Below the pieces are notes generated by a model. That model made no database searches. It saw nothing but the letters and a program-made list of their open reading frames with translations, and had not been told where the DNA came from. Shown piece after piece: positions 32,728 through 41,259 of a stretch of DNA of 64,000 nt. Source of the stretch: Bacillota bacterium (GTDB lineage Bacteria > Bacillota > Clostridia > Christensenellales > CAG-138); contig JAEXEN010000011.1 in assembly GCA_023400985.1 (NCBI GenBank), positions 39,017 through 103,016 on the forward strand, written 5' to 3'. Position 1 is the stretch's first letter. The number at the start of each line of letters is the position of its first letter. A program made the position numbers and the translations under genes.

Positions 32728-33870
32728 ATGGACTTTACGCTGCCGAAGGAGCATGTTCTGCTCCGAGAATTGTACAAGAAGTTTGCCGAGACCGAGGTGA
32801 AGCCTCTTGCCGGGGAGACCGACGAGCAGGAGCGCTTCCCGGTGGAGACGGTAAAGAAACTCGCGCGCTACGGCTTTATGGGCATCCCGTTCCCGAAGGA
32901 ATACGGCGGGGCTGGCGGGGATGCGCTCGCGTACACGATGGCTGTGGAGGAGCTTTCTAAGGTTTGCGGCTCCACAGGCGTTATACTTTCGGCGCACACT
33001 TCGCTTTGCTGTGCGCCCATCTACGAATACAGCACCGAGGAGCAGAAAAAGAAGTACCTCCCCAAACTCTGCTCGGGCGAATGGCTGGGGGCTTTCGGCC
33101 TTACGGAGCCAAACGCGGGCACCGACGCCTCGGGCCAGCAGACGCAAGCTGAACTCGACGGCGGCCATTACGTGCTCAACGGTACGAAGCTTTTTATAAC
33201 AAACGCGGGCTATGCGGACTTGTTTGTCATATTTGCAATGACGGACAAGACCAAGGGCACGCGCGGCATATCCGCCTTCCTTGTGGAAAAAAACTTCAAG
33301 GGCTTTTCCGTGGGCAAAGAGGAGCATAAAATGGGCATACGCGGCTCATCTACCTGCGAGATCATCCTCAACAACTGCATCGTGCCCAAGGAGAACCTGC
33401 TCGGCAGGGAAGGCAAAGGATTTTCCATCGCCATGGGCACGCTCGACGGCGGGCGCATCGGCATCGCGGCGCAGGCGCTCGGCATCGGCGAGGGCGCGGT
33501 GGAGGAGACCATCAAATACGTAAAGGAGCGTAAGCAGTTCGGCAAGCGCATAAGCCAATTCCAAAACACGCAGTTTCAGATCGCCGAAATGCACACCCGC
33601 ATGGAGGCCGCAAGGTTTCTCGTGTACAGCGCGGCCATGAAAAAGCAGAGCGGCGAAAAGTACTCCAAGGAAGCCGCCATGGCGAAGCTCTTTGCCGCGC
33701 AGACGGCGAGTTCGGTCACGCGCGAGGCCGTGCAGCTTTTCGGCGGTTACGGTTACACGCGCGAATATCCCGTGGAGCGTATGATGCGCGACGCGAAGAT
33801 CACCGAAATCTACGAAGGTACCAACGAAGTGCAGCGCATGGTCATCTCCGCGGCACTCAACGTAAATTGA
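32728..33870 (+). CDS. Acyl-CoA dehydrogenase, probably butyryl-CoA dehydrogenase
   Basis: A 380-residue FAD flavoprotein. Family motifs are GAFGLTEPNAGTDASGQQT, KMGIRGSSTCEIIL, and QLFGGYGYTREYPVERMMRD followed by the catalytic glutamate in EIYEGTNEVQRMVI. With the EtfBA pair immediately downstream, it should reduce crotonyl-CoA, the product of Kal, to butyryl-CoA. In clostridia such Bcd-Etf complexes couple this to ferredoxin reduction by electron bifurcation, which is an inference here. The start has TGGAGGA upstream. A 100-base spacer with a GC-rich hairpin separates it from kamE. Confidence 0.92.
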   Translation: MDFTLPKEHVLLRELYKKFAETEVKPLAGETDEQERFPVETVKKLARYGFMGIPFPKEYGGAGGDALAYTMAVEELSKVCGSTGVILSAHTSLCCAPIYEYSTEEQKKKYLPKLCSGEWLGAFGLTEPNAGTDASGQQTQAELDGGHYVLNGTKLFITNAGYADLFVIFAMTDKTKGTRGISAFLVEKNFKGFSVGKEEHKMGIRGSSTCEIILNNCIVPKENLLGREGKGFSIAMGTLDGGRIGIAAQALGIGEGAVEETIKYVKERKQFGKRISQFQNTQFQIAEMHTRMEAARFLVYSAAMKKQSGEKYSKEAAMAKLFAAQTASSVTREAVQLFGGYGYTREYPVERMMRDAKITEIYEGTNEVQRMVISAALNVN

Positions 33871-33882
33871 GGAGGGCGCGTC

Positions 33883-34671
33883 ATGAAGATCATCGTTTGC
33901 ATGAAACAAGTTCCCGATACGGCGGAGGTCAGGCTCGATCCCGTCACCAACAACCTCATCCGCGAGGGCTTGCCCTCCATCATCAACCCGGACGATAAGG
34001 CGGGACTCGAAGCGGCGCTGCGTATACGCGATATGGAAGGCGGCACGGTGACGGTCGTTTCCATGGGGCCGCCGCAGGCGGATATCGCGCTTCGCGAGGC
34101 GCTTGCTATGGGTGCGGACGAGGCCGTGCTCATCACCGACAGGGCTTTCGGCGGCGCGGATACGTGGGCAACTTCGTCCACCATCGCGGCGGCGCTCAAA
34201 AAGATAGGCTATGACCTCATCGTCGCGGGCCGTCAGGCCATCGACGGCGATACAGCGCAGGTGGGCCCGCAGATCGCGGAGCACTTGGGTATCCCGCAGG
34301 TCACCTATGTGGAAAGCGTCGAGGCGGTATATGAGGACAGAATCGTGGTGCGCAGGCAATTCGAGGACCGCTATCACATTATCGAAGTGAAGCTGCCATG
34401 CCTTATCACGGCGCTCAGTGAGCTTGCCGTGCCGCGCTACATGAGTGTCCCGGGCGTGTTCGACGCATACAAAAAGGAAGTACGGCGCTTTACGCTCGCC
34501 GAGCTCGAGGGGTTTGCGGATAAAGACAACATAGGCCTCGCCGGTTCCCCCACGCGCGTGAAGGAGAGCTTCACCAAACAACCCAAAGGCGCGGGCGAGA
34601 AATTTGAAGGCAGCGCGGACGAGGCAGTGCGGCTGATCGTCAATAAGCTGGCCGAAAAGTTCATCATATAG
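33883..34671 (+). CDS. etfB: Electron transfer flavoprotein beta subunit
   Basis: A 262-residue EtfB: MKIIVCMKQVPDTAEVRLDP, NPDDKAGLEAALRIRD, and the nucleotide-binding AGRQAIDGDTAQVGPQIAEHLG. It partners EtfA and the acyl-CoA dehydrogenase in passing electrons to crotonyl-CoA. It lies 12 bases after the dehydrogenase and 9 bases before etfA. The ATG has GAGGAGGG upstream. The family length is normal. Confidence 0.95.
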   Translation: MKIIVCMKQVPDTAEVRLDPVTNNLIREGLPSIINPDDKAGLEAALRIRDMEGGTVTVVSMGPPQADIALREALAMGADEAVLITDRAFGGADTWATSSTIAAALKKIGYDLIVAGRQAIDGDTAQVGPQIAEHLGIPQVTYVESVEAVYEDRIVVRRQFEDRYHIIEVKLPCLITALSELAVPRYMSVPGVFDAYKKEVRRFTLAELEGFADKDNIGLAGSPTRVKESFTKQPKGAGEKFEGSADEAVRLIVNKLAEKFII

Positions 34672-34680
34672 GGGTAAGTT

Positions 34681-35682
34681 ATGAGCAAAAACGTATTTGT
34701 GTTTGCGGAGCAGAGGGATTCCAAGCTTCAAAAGGTTTCTATAGAGCTATTGGGCAAGGCGCGCGAGCTCGCGGACGCCCTTAACCAGGAAGTCGTTGCG
34801 GTGCTTCTGGGCCACAATGTGAAAGAAAGGGCCGCGGAGCTGGTCGCATACGGCGCAACGGAAGTGATCACGGTCGATCACCCGACTTTGAAAGAATACA
34901 TCACCGAGCCTTACGCAAAGGCCGTTGCGGCGGTCATAAAGGAACGCGAGCCTGAAATCATGCTGTTTGGCGCGACGAGCATCGGCCGCGACCTTGCGCC
35001 GCGCGTTTCCGCGCGCATCCATACCGGCCTTACGGCCGATTGCACGGGGCTTGCCATAGAGGCGGAAACGAACCTCCTTCTTATGACGCGTCCGGCGTTT
35101 GGCGGCAACATCATGGCGACCATCGTGTGCGCAAAGTATAGGCCGCAGATGGCGACCGTCCGCCCGGGCGTGATGAAGCCCCTTGCGTGCGACGCCTCCC
35201 GGAAAGGCAAGATCACCGCGTTTGACGCCGGGCTTAAAGAGGCGGACGTGAACGTGAAGCTTCTTGAGGTTGTGAAGGAAGAAAAGCGCTGCGCGGATAT
35301 CACCGAGGCGAAAATACTTGTTTCGGGCGGCCGCGGCGTGGGCGCTCCGGAAAAGTTCGCCATGCTCCGTGACCTTGCGGATGCGCTCGGCGGCGAGGTC
35401 AGTTCCTCGCGCGCATGCGTGGATGCGGGCTGGATGAACCGCGATTATCAGGTGGGGCAGACGGGCAAGACCGTGCGGCCCAAGCTCTATGTGGCCTGCG
35501 GCATTTCGGGCGCTATCCAGCACCTTGCGGGCATGGAGGGTTCCGACTACATCGTCGCTATCAACAAAAACCCCACCGCCCCCATATTTGATGCGGCGGA
35601 CCTCGGCATCGTGGGCGACGTGAACGCCATCGTGCCAAAACTCACCGAGGCGATCAAAAAACATAAGGCGGAAAACGCATAG
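34681..35682 (+). CDS. etfA: Electron transfer flavoprotein alpha subunit
   Basis: A 333-residue EtfA. The N-terminal half resembles EtfB (VFVFAEQRDSKLQKVSIELL), and the C-terminal FAD-binding domain has SGGRGVGAPEKFAMLRDLAD, QVGQTGKTVRPKLYVACGIS, GAIQHLAGMEGSDYIVAINK and DLGIVGDVNAIVPKL. It is the last gene of the lysine operon. No separate ferredoxin domain is fused to it. No obvious terminator follows directly. Confidence 0.95.
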   Translation: MSKNVFVFAEQRDSKLQKVSIELLGKARELADALNQEVVAVLLGHNVKERAAELVAYGATEVITVDHPTLKEYITEPYAKAVAAVIKEREPEIMLFGATSIGRDLAPRVSARIHTGLTADCTGLAIEAETNLLLMTRPAFGGNIMATIVCAKYRPQMATVRPGVMKPLACDASRKGKITAFDAGLKEADVNVKLLEVVKEEKRCADITEAKILVSGGRGVGAPEKFAMLRDLADALGGEVSSSRACVDAGWMNRDYQVGQTGKTVRPKLYVACGISGAIQHLAGMEGSDYIVAINKNPTAPIFDAADLGIVGDVNAIVPKLTEAIKKHKAENA

Positions 35683-35775
35683 GGCTTTGCTCTTAACGGA
35701 AATTTCGGTTACAATAGTCTGGGCGGGGGCATGCCTCCGCCCAGACTGCACAAACGCAAAAAAGAGGGAAGTACA

Positions 35776-36450
35776 ATGGCATTTCAGGGCTTTACGCAGG
35801 ACACCTACGTGTTTTTCATGGAGGTGGCATTGCGCGATTCGAGGCAGTTCATGGAGGAAAACCGCGCGCGCTACAAGCGCGAGGTGCAGGGGCCTTTGCA
35901 GGAGCTCGCCCTAGGGCTTTTGCCCGATCTATTGGCCATCGACGCGAATTTCAACCCGCGACTGACGAGCATCGTTTCGCGCATTTACCGGGATACGCGC
36001 TACACCAAGGACAAGTCGCTTTACCGCGACCACGCATGGCTGAGCTTCAAGCACCCCGATACGCACACGGGCGATACGTTTTCCATGTACGCCGAGATCG
36101 ATCCCAAGGGCTACGGCTACGGCATGGGTATGTACAGCCCCGATTCCGCGTTTATGAAGGGGCTTCGGGAGCGCATTCTCGCAAACCCCTTGCGCTTTCT
36201 CGAGCTTACGGAGGCCGCAAAGGCGAAGGGCTTTACGGTGGAGGGGGAAAGCTTCAAGCGCGACCGTTTCCCCGATGCGGATGCGGCGTTGAAGTCCTAT
36301 CTCAACCGGAAGGGCCTGAGCTTTTGCTTTTACAACCATGAACTCAAGCGCACCATGCGCCCGGAGTTTTTACAGGAGGTGCGCGAGGGCTTGCTTTCTC
36401 TGAAGGAGCTTTACTGGTTCATCATACCGGGGGCGAAACAGGAAGAATAG
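35776..36450 (+). CDS. DUF2461 (TIGR02453) family protein
   Basis: A 224-residue cytoplasmic protein of the DUF2461 family: MAFQGFTQDTYVFFMEVALR, ISRIYRDTRYTKDKSLYRDH-like region (read SRIYRDTRYTKDKSLYRD), WLSFKHPDTHTGDTFSMYAE, and YGYGMGMYSPDSAFMKGLRE. The function of the family is unknown. The start at 35776 has an AGAGGG site and matches the family N-terminus better than the upstream in-frame start at 35731. It stands alone, with a palindromic terminator after it shared with the convergent zinc-ribbon gene. Confidence 0.82.
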   Translation: MAFQGFTQDTYVFFMEVALRDSRQFMEENRARYKREVQGPLQELALGLLPDLLAIDANFNPRLTSIVSRIYRDTRYTKDKSLYRDHAWLSFKHPDTHTGDTFSMYAEIDPKGYGYGMGMYSPDSAFMKGLRERILANPLRFLELTEAAKAKGFTVEGESFKRDRFPDADAALKSYLNRKGLSFCFYNHELKRTMRPEFLQEVREGLLSLKELYWFIIPGAKQEE

Positions 36451-36456
36451 TGGATG

Positions 36457-36482
36457 AAAAAAGGGGCTGCAGCCCCTTTTTT
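36457..36482. terminator. Palindromic bidirectional terminator
   Basis: A perfect palindrome with GGGGCTGCAGCCCC at the centre, A6 before and T6 after, serves both converging genes. The minus-strand gene's stop overlaps its edge. Confidence 0.85.
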
Positions 36483-37389
36483 ACTCTTCGTTTGCCGGTA
36501 TGCCCTCCTCGGTCCGCCCCTCAAGCAAAATGGGTTTGTAATCCACATCGGTGATCTCACAGGGTATCTTCTTATCGTCAAGGAACACAGTAAGCTTCCC
36601 GTATTCATCCGCATAGTAGGACACCGTGGTCAAAGCGGCCTCCGCACCGGAGGAACCGGCGGTTTCAAAGCGCACCTCGATTGCATTGCCGAACAGGCCT
36701 GCTTGATTACTTGAGCTGATGCGCGTGTTTTGATCTACCGCCGGGCAATAGATGAGGTAATGCGTGACCTTTTGATCGCGGCTTTCGGTGCGGTAACGAA
36801 GCGCGTACGCCGTATCATATTTGCTACCGACCGTATCAAGCCACGCTATGACTTCGGGTTTGCCCGCATAATCCCCCACTGTTTGTTGTACGGTATTCAG
36901 GGCACTGTTGCCGAAGCCGCGGATGCTGAACAGCACGAGGAGGAGAAGAAGCAGCACGGGGAGCGCCACGACGACGGCGAGTATCTTCCACAGGGTGGTA
37001 TCTTTCTTCTTGACGGGCGGCGTCGCACCCTCCCAGGATTCGGGCAGGGGGGAGGCGCATCTGGGGCAGACCATCCAATTCGGCTCGGCCGGGAAACCGC
37101 AGTTCGGACAGCCCGCCTTGAGCTTTGCGCCGCAATTTGGGCAAACGGTATATTGCTCTTTCACGTCGGCCGCACAGTTTGGGCATTTAAAGTCGGGATA
37201 GCTGCCGCGCATCAGCAGGTAGATGATGAGACCGATGAACGCGGGCGTAAGTGCCGCGACTAAGGCCCAGAGGATGCGGTTTATGCCGCGCCCGGCTGCG
37301 TCGCGGTATACGTACACGCCGATTAGCGCCGGAATGCCGATGAGGATCGCCACGTAGACGAGCAGTGCAATCATAAGATTTGTATTCAT
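36481..37389 (-). CDS. Zinc-ribbon membrane protein in an ECF sigma operon
   Basis: A 302-residue protein. Two N-terminal transmembrane helices (about 5-27 and 38-60) come first, then a tandem zinc-ribbon region with four CxxC pairs (CPNCAADVKEQYTVCPNCGA, then CPNCGFPAEPNWMVCPRC). A third transmembrane helix (about 135-158) leads to an outside domain of about 140 residues. The zinc ribbons lie on the cytoplasmic side if the first two helices form a hairpin. Its start overlaps the stop of the preceding small membrane gene by 4 bases, so it belongs to the sigma factor operon. A role in signalling to the sigma factor is only inferred. Confidence 0.7.
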   Translation of the reverse strand: MNTNLMIALLVYVAILIGIPALIGVYVYRDAAGRGINRILWALVAALTPAFIGLIIYLLMRGSYPDFKCPNCAADVKEQYTVCPNCGAKLKAGCPNCGFPAEPNWMVCPRCASPLPESWEGATPPVKKKDTTLWKILAVVVALPVLLLLLLVLFSIRGFGNSALNTVQQTVGDYAGKPEVIAWLDTVGSKYDTAYALRYRTESRDQKVTHYLIYCPAVDQNTRISSSNQAGLFGNAIEVRFETAGSSGAEAALTTVSYYADEYGKLTVFLDDKKIPCEITDVDYKPILLEGRTEEGIPANEE

Positions 37390-37661
37390 GTGATGGACCT
37401 CCTTTTATGGGAAAAGATGATCACGATGGCCGCGCCGCCGCTGATCGTGGTGCAGACGTAGGCTACGCAAGCATAGGAAAGGGCGGCGTTTATGGGGTAC
37501 AGCATCGCCGCCGCAAGGAGCAGACAGAGTTCGCAAAGCGCGCCGGCCAGCGCCAAAGTTACGGTCCGGCGACGGAGCCTGCGCCGCTCCGCTTCCTCAC
37601 ACAACGTTTTTTCGTTTACGAACGGAGGCGGCACATCGTCAAAACGGTAGATCGATCTCAT
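37386..37661 (-). CDS. Small two-helix membrane protein, possible anti-sigma factor
   Basis: A 91-residue protein with a charged N-terminus of about 30 residues (MRSIYRFDDVPPPFVNEKTL, then CEEAERRRLRRR) and two transmembrane helices. It overlaps the sigma factor gene by 23 bases and the zinc-ribbon gene by 4. Its AAGGAGG ribosome site lies within the sigma gene. The position fits an anti-sigma factor whose cytoplasmic tail binds the sigma factor, but no zinc anti-sigma motif (HxxxCxxC) is present. Confidence 0.6.
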   Translation of the reverse strand: MRSIYRFDDVPPPFVNEKTLCEEAERRRLRRRTVTLALAGALCELCLLLAAAMLYPINAALSYACVAYVCTTISGGAAIVIIFSHKRRSIT

Positions 37662-38136
37662 ATTTCAGAGCCTCCTTCAACAGCTTCTTTGCTTTGCTCA
37701 GGCGCGATTTCACGGTCCCTATGGGGACGTTAAGCGTCTGCGCGACCGCTTTACTATCCATATCCCGGAAGTAAAACAGGATGACCGCAAGCCTGAGCCT
37801 CTCGGGCAAACGGCTGACCGCCGCGTGTAAGACTCCGTAGTCCTCGGCGGGCGGGGCGCAAGCGGTCTCGATCGCCGCCTGTTTCTCCCCAGCGCTCGAA
37901 AAATCGTTGAAAAAGGGGTTTTTCGGGACCCTTCTGAGGGAGTTTCTGTAAAGGTTCACGCATATCCGCGTCAGCCACGGCTCAAACGGACGGCTCGCAT
38001 CGTATCGCCCCATGCTTTTGAGCACCCTGAGCCATGTATCCTGATACAGATCGTCCGCATCGCAGGGACTGGTACAAAGCTTCCGGCATAAGCCGTACAG
38101 CCGCTTCCCGTATGTGCGGATGTAGGTGTCGAGCAA
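37639..38136 (-). CDS. ECF-type RNA polymerase sigma factor
   Basis: A 165-residue sigma-70 family factor with only regions 2 and 4. Region 2 has DADDLYQDTWLRVLKSMGRY and RPFEPWLTRICVNLYRNSLR; region 4 has RLPERLRLAVILFYFRDMDS and TLNVPIGTVKSRLSKAKKLL. It should direct RNA polymerase to promoters of its own regulon. The start is TTG with GGGCGAGG upstream; no ATG is available in frame. It is the first gene of a three-gene overlapping operon. No consensus for its own promoter could be defined. Confidence 0.88.
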   Translation of the reverse strand: MLDTYIRTYGKRLYGLCRKLCTSPCDADDLYQDTWLRVLKSMGRYDASRPFEPWLTRICVNLYRNSLRRVPKNPFFNDFSSAGEKQAAIETACAPPAEDYGVLHAAVSRLPERLRLAVILFYFRDMDSKAVAQTLNVPIGTVKSRLSKAKKLLKEALKYEIDLPF

Positions 38137-38270
38137 GCACCTCGCCCCCTTTCACTAACATATACCGACCGGCGCGGGAAAAGGTTCATTTCTATTTTAA
38201 AAAAGAAAACCGGCGTAGTGCCGGTCTTATTTTTTGAGCCACGCCCAAATAGACGCTATTTCGCTTAAGA

Positions 38271-38849
38271 TTATTCCTCCGATAGAAAATCTGCAAGGGT
38301 ATCGAGCTGTGCGCCGGTAAGCTTTCCGCTGTTTTGCAGACGGTAGCCGTCAAGCAGCGTAAAGAACATGCGCGAGCGTCTTAAAACCGTTTCGGCGTTG
38401 TGGATGTTGGCGCGCAAAAGCCCCACTTCGAGCATCACCGTCCACGCGCGGTAGGCCGCGCTCAGTTTTTGCGCGAGCGGTTCGTTCCCCGTGGCGGCCT
38501 CGGCGCAAAGCATCATATGCAAATAGGGCTCGGCGTCGCCGTCCTCTCGCGCGAGCGCGTCGAGGAGCGACAAAATGGCTTCCCTTAAGGAAATTTCACG
38601 GTTCACGTTGCCCATCCAGGAAAACACCGTATCGGTTGCGCGTTCGATGTGCGCGTCCGCGATATCGAGCACAAGCTGGTCCTTGGCGGGGTAGTGGTAA
38701 TAGAGCGTGCCCTTGCTCATACCTGCGGCGTCCGCGATATCGTTGAGGCTCGTGCCGTGCACGCCCTTTTCGGTGAAAAGCCGTGCCGCCGTCTTTAAGA
38801 TCACGTCCGACGCGCTGACCCGCGCCGCATTCGCGTTCGCCTTTCCCAC
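38271..38849 (-). CDS. TetR family transcriptional regulator
   Basis: A 192-residue regulator. The N-terminal TetR helix-turn-helix is ILKTAARLFTEKGVHGTSLN, then DIADAAGMSKGTLYYHYPAK, followed by a variable helical ligand domain. The start is GTG at 38849, with GGGGGTG upstream; the in-frame region before it holds no conserved sequence. The gene lies before a MacAB-type efflux operon on the same strand (39392-42800 transcribed toward it), so control of that operon is possible but separated by about 540 bases of repeats. Confidence 0.85.
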   Translation of the reverse strand: MGKANANAARVSASDVILKTAARLFTEKGVHGTSLNDIADAAGMSKGTLYYHYPAKDQLVLDIADAHIERATDTVFSWMGNVNREISLREAILSLLDALAREDGDAEPYLHMMLCAEAATGNEPLAQKLSAAYRAWTVMLEVGLLRANIHNAETVLRRSRMFFTLLDGYRLQNSGKLTGAQLDTLADFLSEE

Positions 38850-39029
38850 AGCTACACCCCCGTGAACGGCACATAAGCGCCGCCTTTTATCCAGTATAAG
38901 GAAAACAGAAAGGAAACGCAATGCCGTAATATGGCGAAACGCGCCCCCCGACGGGAACGCGCATTGTAACTGTAAGGCAAGGGCTTGCCCTTGCCCTGCA
39001 GATGATATTACGTTGCTGCCGAGGTACAC

Positions 39030-39060
39030 GCGGCGGGATGAAATCATCCCGCTCTACAAC
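39030..39060. repeat. Short palindromic intergenic repeat
   Basis: GCGGGATGAAATCATCCCGC is a nearly perfect palindrome, followed by TCTACAAC. The same unit in reverse occurs at 53931-53960. It belongs to a REP-like family in this window. Confidence 0.65.
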
Positions 39061-39084
39061 TACAACAGAAACGATGTGCTCACG

Positions 39085-39335
39085 CATCTTTGCGGAACGG
39101 CCAAGGCCGTTCCGTGGGGGGTTCGGGGACCAAAGCCCCCGAAACTCAGGGGGATCATTAAGGGGCCACAGCCCCTTGGTTTATTCCGGCTTCGGCGGCG
39201 TGTACACGTCCGGCAAAGCCGGAACCTTTCGGGCCAAGGCCTGCGGCCTTGCGCGCCAAAACAGATGAAAGGCGCAGCCTTTCGTTCCTTTCACATCCGC
39301 CGCACGGGAGCGCAGCAGCGCGACAGGCGGATGTG
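39085..39335 (+). repeat. Dispersed intergenic repeat, copy C (full length)
   Basis: Order of elements: TTTGCGGAACGGCCAAGG with its hairpin, GGGGTTCGGGGACCAAAGCC, GGATCATTAAGGGGCCACAG, TTCCGGCTTCGGCGGCGTG, CGTCCGGCAAAGCCGGAACC, GGGCCAAGGCCTGCGGCCTT, CAGATGAAAGGCGCAGCC, and CACATCCGCCG. Copies D and E share this whole order. No open frame of credible length is conserved between copies. Confidence 0.8.
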
Positions 39336-39391
39336 AAAAGCCCCCGTTCCCCTTCGCGGAATGGCTCGCAAGCCATGTCCGCGACACGACG

Positions 39392-40582
39392 TCAGTCGTG
39401 TCGTAGTGCTTGAATTGGCTGTAATTTCGCAGCCTTATTGGCAGGGTAGAGGCCGAACGCGACGCCTATGATCACCGAAAAGCCGAGTGCCAGCGCGATC
39501 ACGCCAAACGACATGGTGAATGTGGCCATATCGCCCGCCACAACGTTGACGATCGAGAGGATGAACCACGACAGCAGGAGGCCTATGATGCAGCCCATGA
39601 GGCTCAGCATCAGCGCTTCGATCAAAAACTGCATCAGGATGCTCGAGCGTGCGGCGCCGATCGCCTTTCTTATGCCGATCTCGCGCGTGCGTTCCGTAAC
39701 CGAAACGAGCATGATGTTCATGATGCCGATGCCGCCGACGAGAAGTGAAATGGCCGCGATGCCGCCAAAGAGCAGCGACATGGTGTTCGTAACGGTATCC
39801 ATCGCGCCCATGATGGACGACTGGTTGATGATGAGAAACGCATCGGAATCGTTGCGGAAGCGCTGAAGCATGAGCTCATTGAGCCTGGTCTCTGCCTTTT
39901 GCATATCCTCCTCGTTGGCGGAGGAAACGTAAAAGGTCGTGACATAGGGCTGCTTGGCCATGCGGCTTGCGACTGTGTACGGGATGTAAACGGTGTTGGC
40001 CCCCCCCGTCATCATGGAGGACATGGAGCCCGCCATGGATGTATCCGCCTCGAGCACGCCCACCACCGTGAAGCTTTGGCTGTTGATGGTGATGCTTTCG
40101 CCCAAAGCGTTCCCCGTATCGAAGAATTCGTCGGCCATATCGCTGTCGATGACGGCCACGAGGGAACTGTTCTCAACGTCCGCGGTTTCGATAAAGCGGC
40201 CGTGCGCCAGGTTCACGCCGTAGATGCGTTCAAACGCGTTCACGGTGCCGGTCGCCTGCACGGTAAGCTTTTTCGTGCCGTGCTTCGCGGTGCCGTTAAC
40301 GTTGGCGACGGGCGCGACTTCCTGAAATTCCTCGTTTTCCGCTATGCCGGCAAGGTCGCTGAGGGAGATCGGATGCCCGCGGTCGTCACGCACGATCACG
40401 GCGAGCTGGTTGGTACCGAGAGCTTCGATTTGCGAGGTAACGGTGGAGGACGCGCCGTTTACGAGCGAGATCAAAACGACCACCGCGAGCACGCCGATGA
40501 TGATGCCGAGCATCGTCAAAAACGAGCGCATTTTGTTGGAACTGATGGCAGACAACGCCATTTTGATAGATTGTACGATCAT
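39392..40582 (-). CDS. ABC transporter permease, MacB/FtsX type
   Basis: A 396-residue membrane protein: N-terminal helix (SNKMRSFLTMLGIIIGVLAV), an extracytoplasmic MacB_PCD domain of about 220 residues (TSQIEALGTNQLAVIVRDD onward), and three C-terminal helices with the FtsX motif RTREIGIRKAIGAARSSILM. It is the membrane part of a tripartite-like efflux or lipoprotein transport system. It overlaps the ATPase gene by 4 bases. In Gram-positive bacteria such systems export peptides or antibiotics. Confidence 0.92.
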   Translation of the reverse strand: MIVQSIKMALSAISSNKMRSFLTMLGIIIGVLAVVVLISLVNGASSTVTSQIEALGTNQLAVIVRDDRGHPISLSDLAGIAENEEFQEVAPVANVNGTAKHGTKKLTVQATGTVNAFERIYGVNLAHGRFIETADVENSSLVAVIDSDMADEFFDTGNALGESITINSQSFTVVGVLEADTSMAGSMSSMMTGGANTVYIPYTVASRMAKQPYVTTFYVSSANEEDMQKAETRLNELMLQRFRNDSDAFLIINQSSIMGAMDTVTNTMSLLFGGIAAISLLVGGIGIMNIMLVSVTERTREIGIRKAIGAARSSILMQFLIEALMLSLMGCIIGLLLSWFILSIVNVVAGDMATFTMSFGVIALALGFSVIIGVAFGLYPANKAAKLQPIQALRHD

Positions 40583-41259
40583 GCGCCCTCCTCGTAGACG
40601 CGGCCGTCCAAAATACGGACGGTGCGCTTCGCCTTGCGGGCGATGTCGTTATCGTGCGTGATGATCACGATGGTGTTCCCCTGCTCGTAGAGCGAGGAAA
40701 AAAGCTTCATGATATCGGAGCTTGTTTTGGAATCGAGGTTGCCGGTGGGTTCGTCCGCCAAAAGAAGCGAGGGATGCGTGGCGAGCGCGCGGGCGATGGC
40801 TACGCGCTGCTGCTGGCCGCCGCTCAATTCGCTCGGGCGGTGCTGTGCGCGAGAAGTTAGCCCCACCATATCGAGCACCTCTCTCACGCGCTCCTTGCGC
40901 TCTGAGAGGGAGAGCCGCTGGTAGATGAGCGGGAGCTCTACGTTTTCCTCGGCGGTCATTTTGGGCAGGAGGTTGAAGCCCTGGAAAATAAAACCGATCT
41001 TTTTATTGCGTACCTTGGCGAGCTGGTCCTCCGAATAACTCTCAATGTGCTGCCCGTCGAGCAGATACTCTCCCTCGTCGGCTATGTCGAGGCAGCCGAT
41101 GATGTTCATAAGGGTGGATTTGCCGCTGCCGGAAGGCCCGACCACGCTTACGAATTCGCCCGGGGCTATGCGAAGCGACGCGTTATCGAGCGCGCGCACC
41201 TCCTCACCGCCCACGGTATAGATCTTCGATATGCCGTTCATGACGATGGTGTCCGTCAT
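40579..41259 (-). CDS. ABC transporter ATP-binding protein, MacB/LolD type
   Basis: A 226-residue ATPase with Walker A GPSGSGKST, Q-loop GFIFQGFNLLPKMTAEENVE, signature LSGGQQQR, Walker B LLLADEPTGNLDS and the H-loop IITHD. It powers the permease encoded next and is flanked by 4-base overlaps on both sides, so the three genes form one operon in the order adaptor, ATPase, permease. The substrate is unknown. Confidence 0.95.
   Translation of the reverse strand: MTDTIVMNGISKIYTVGGEEVRALDNASLRIAPGEFVSVVGPSGSGKSTLMNIIGCLDIADEGEYLLDGQHIESYSEDQLAKVRNKKIGFIFQGFNLLPKMTAEENVELPLIYQRLSLSERKERVREVLDMVGLTSRAQHRPSELSGGQQQRVAIARALATHPSLLLADEPTGNLDSKTSSDIMKLFSSLYEQGNTIVIITHDNDIARKAKRTVRILDGRVYEEGA

Noticed and set aside
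33346..34731. A 461-codon minus-strand frame across the dehydrogenase and etfB
   Set aside because: It spans two well-identified genes and their junction and has no recognisable domain or ribosome site.
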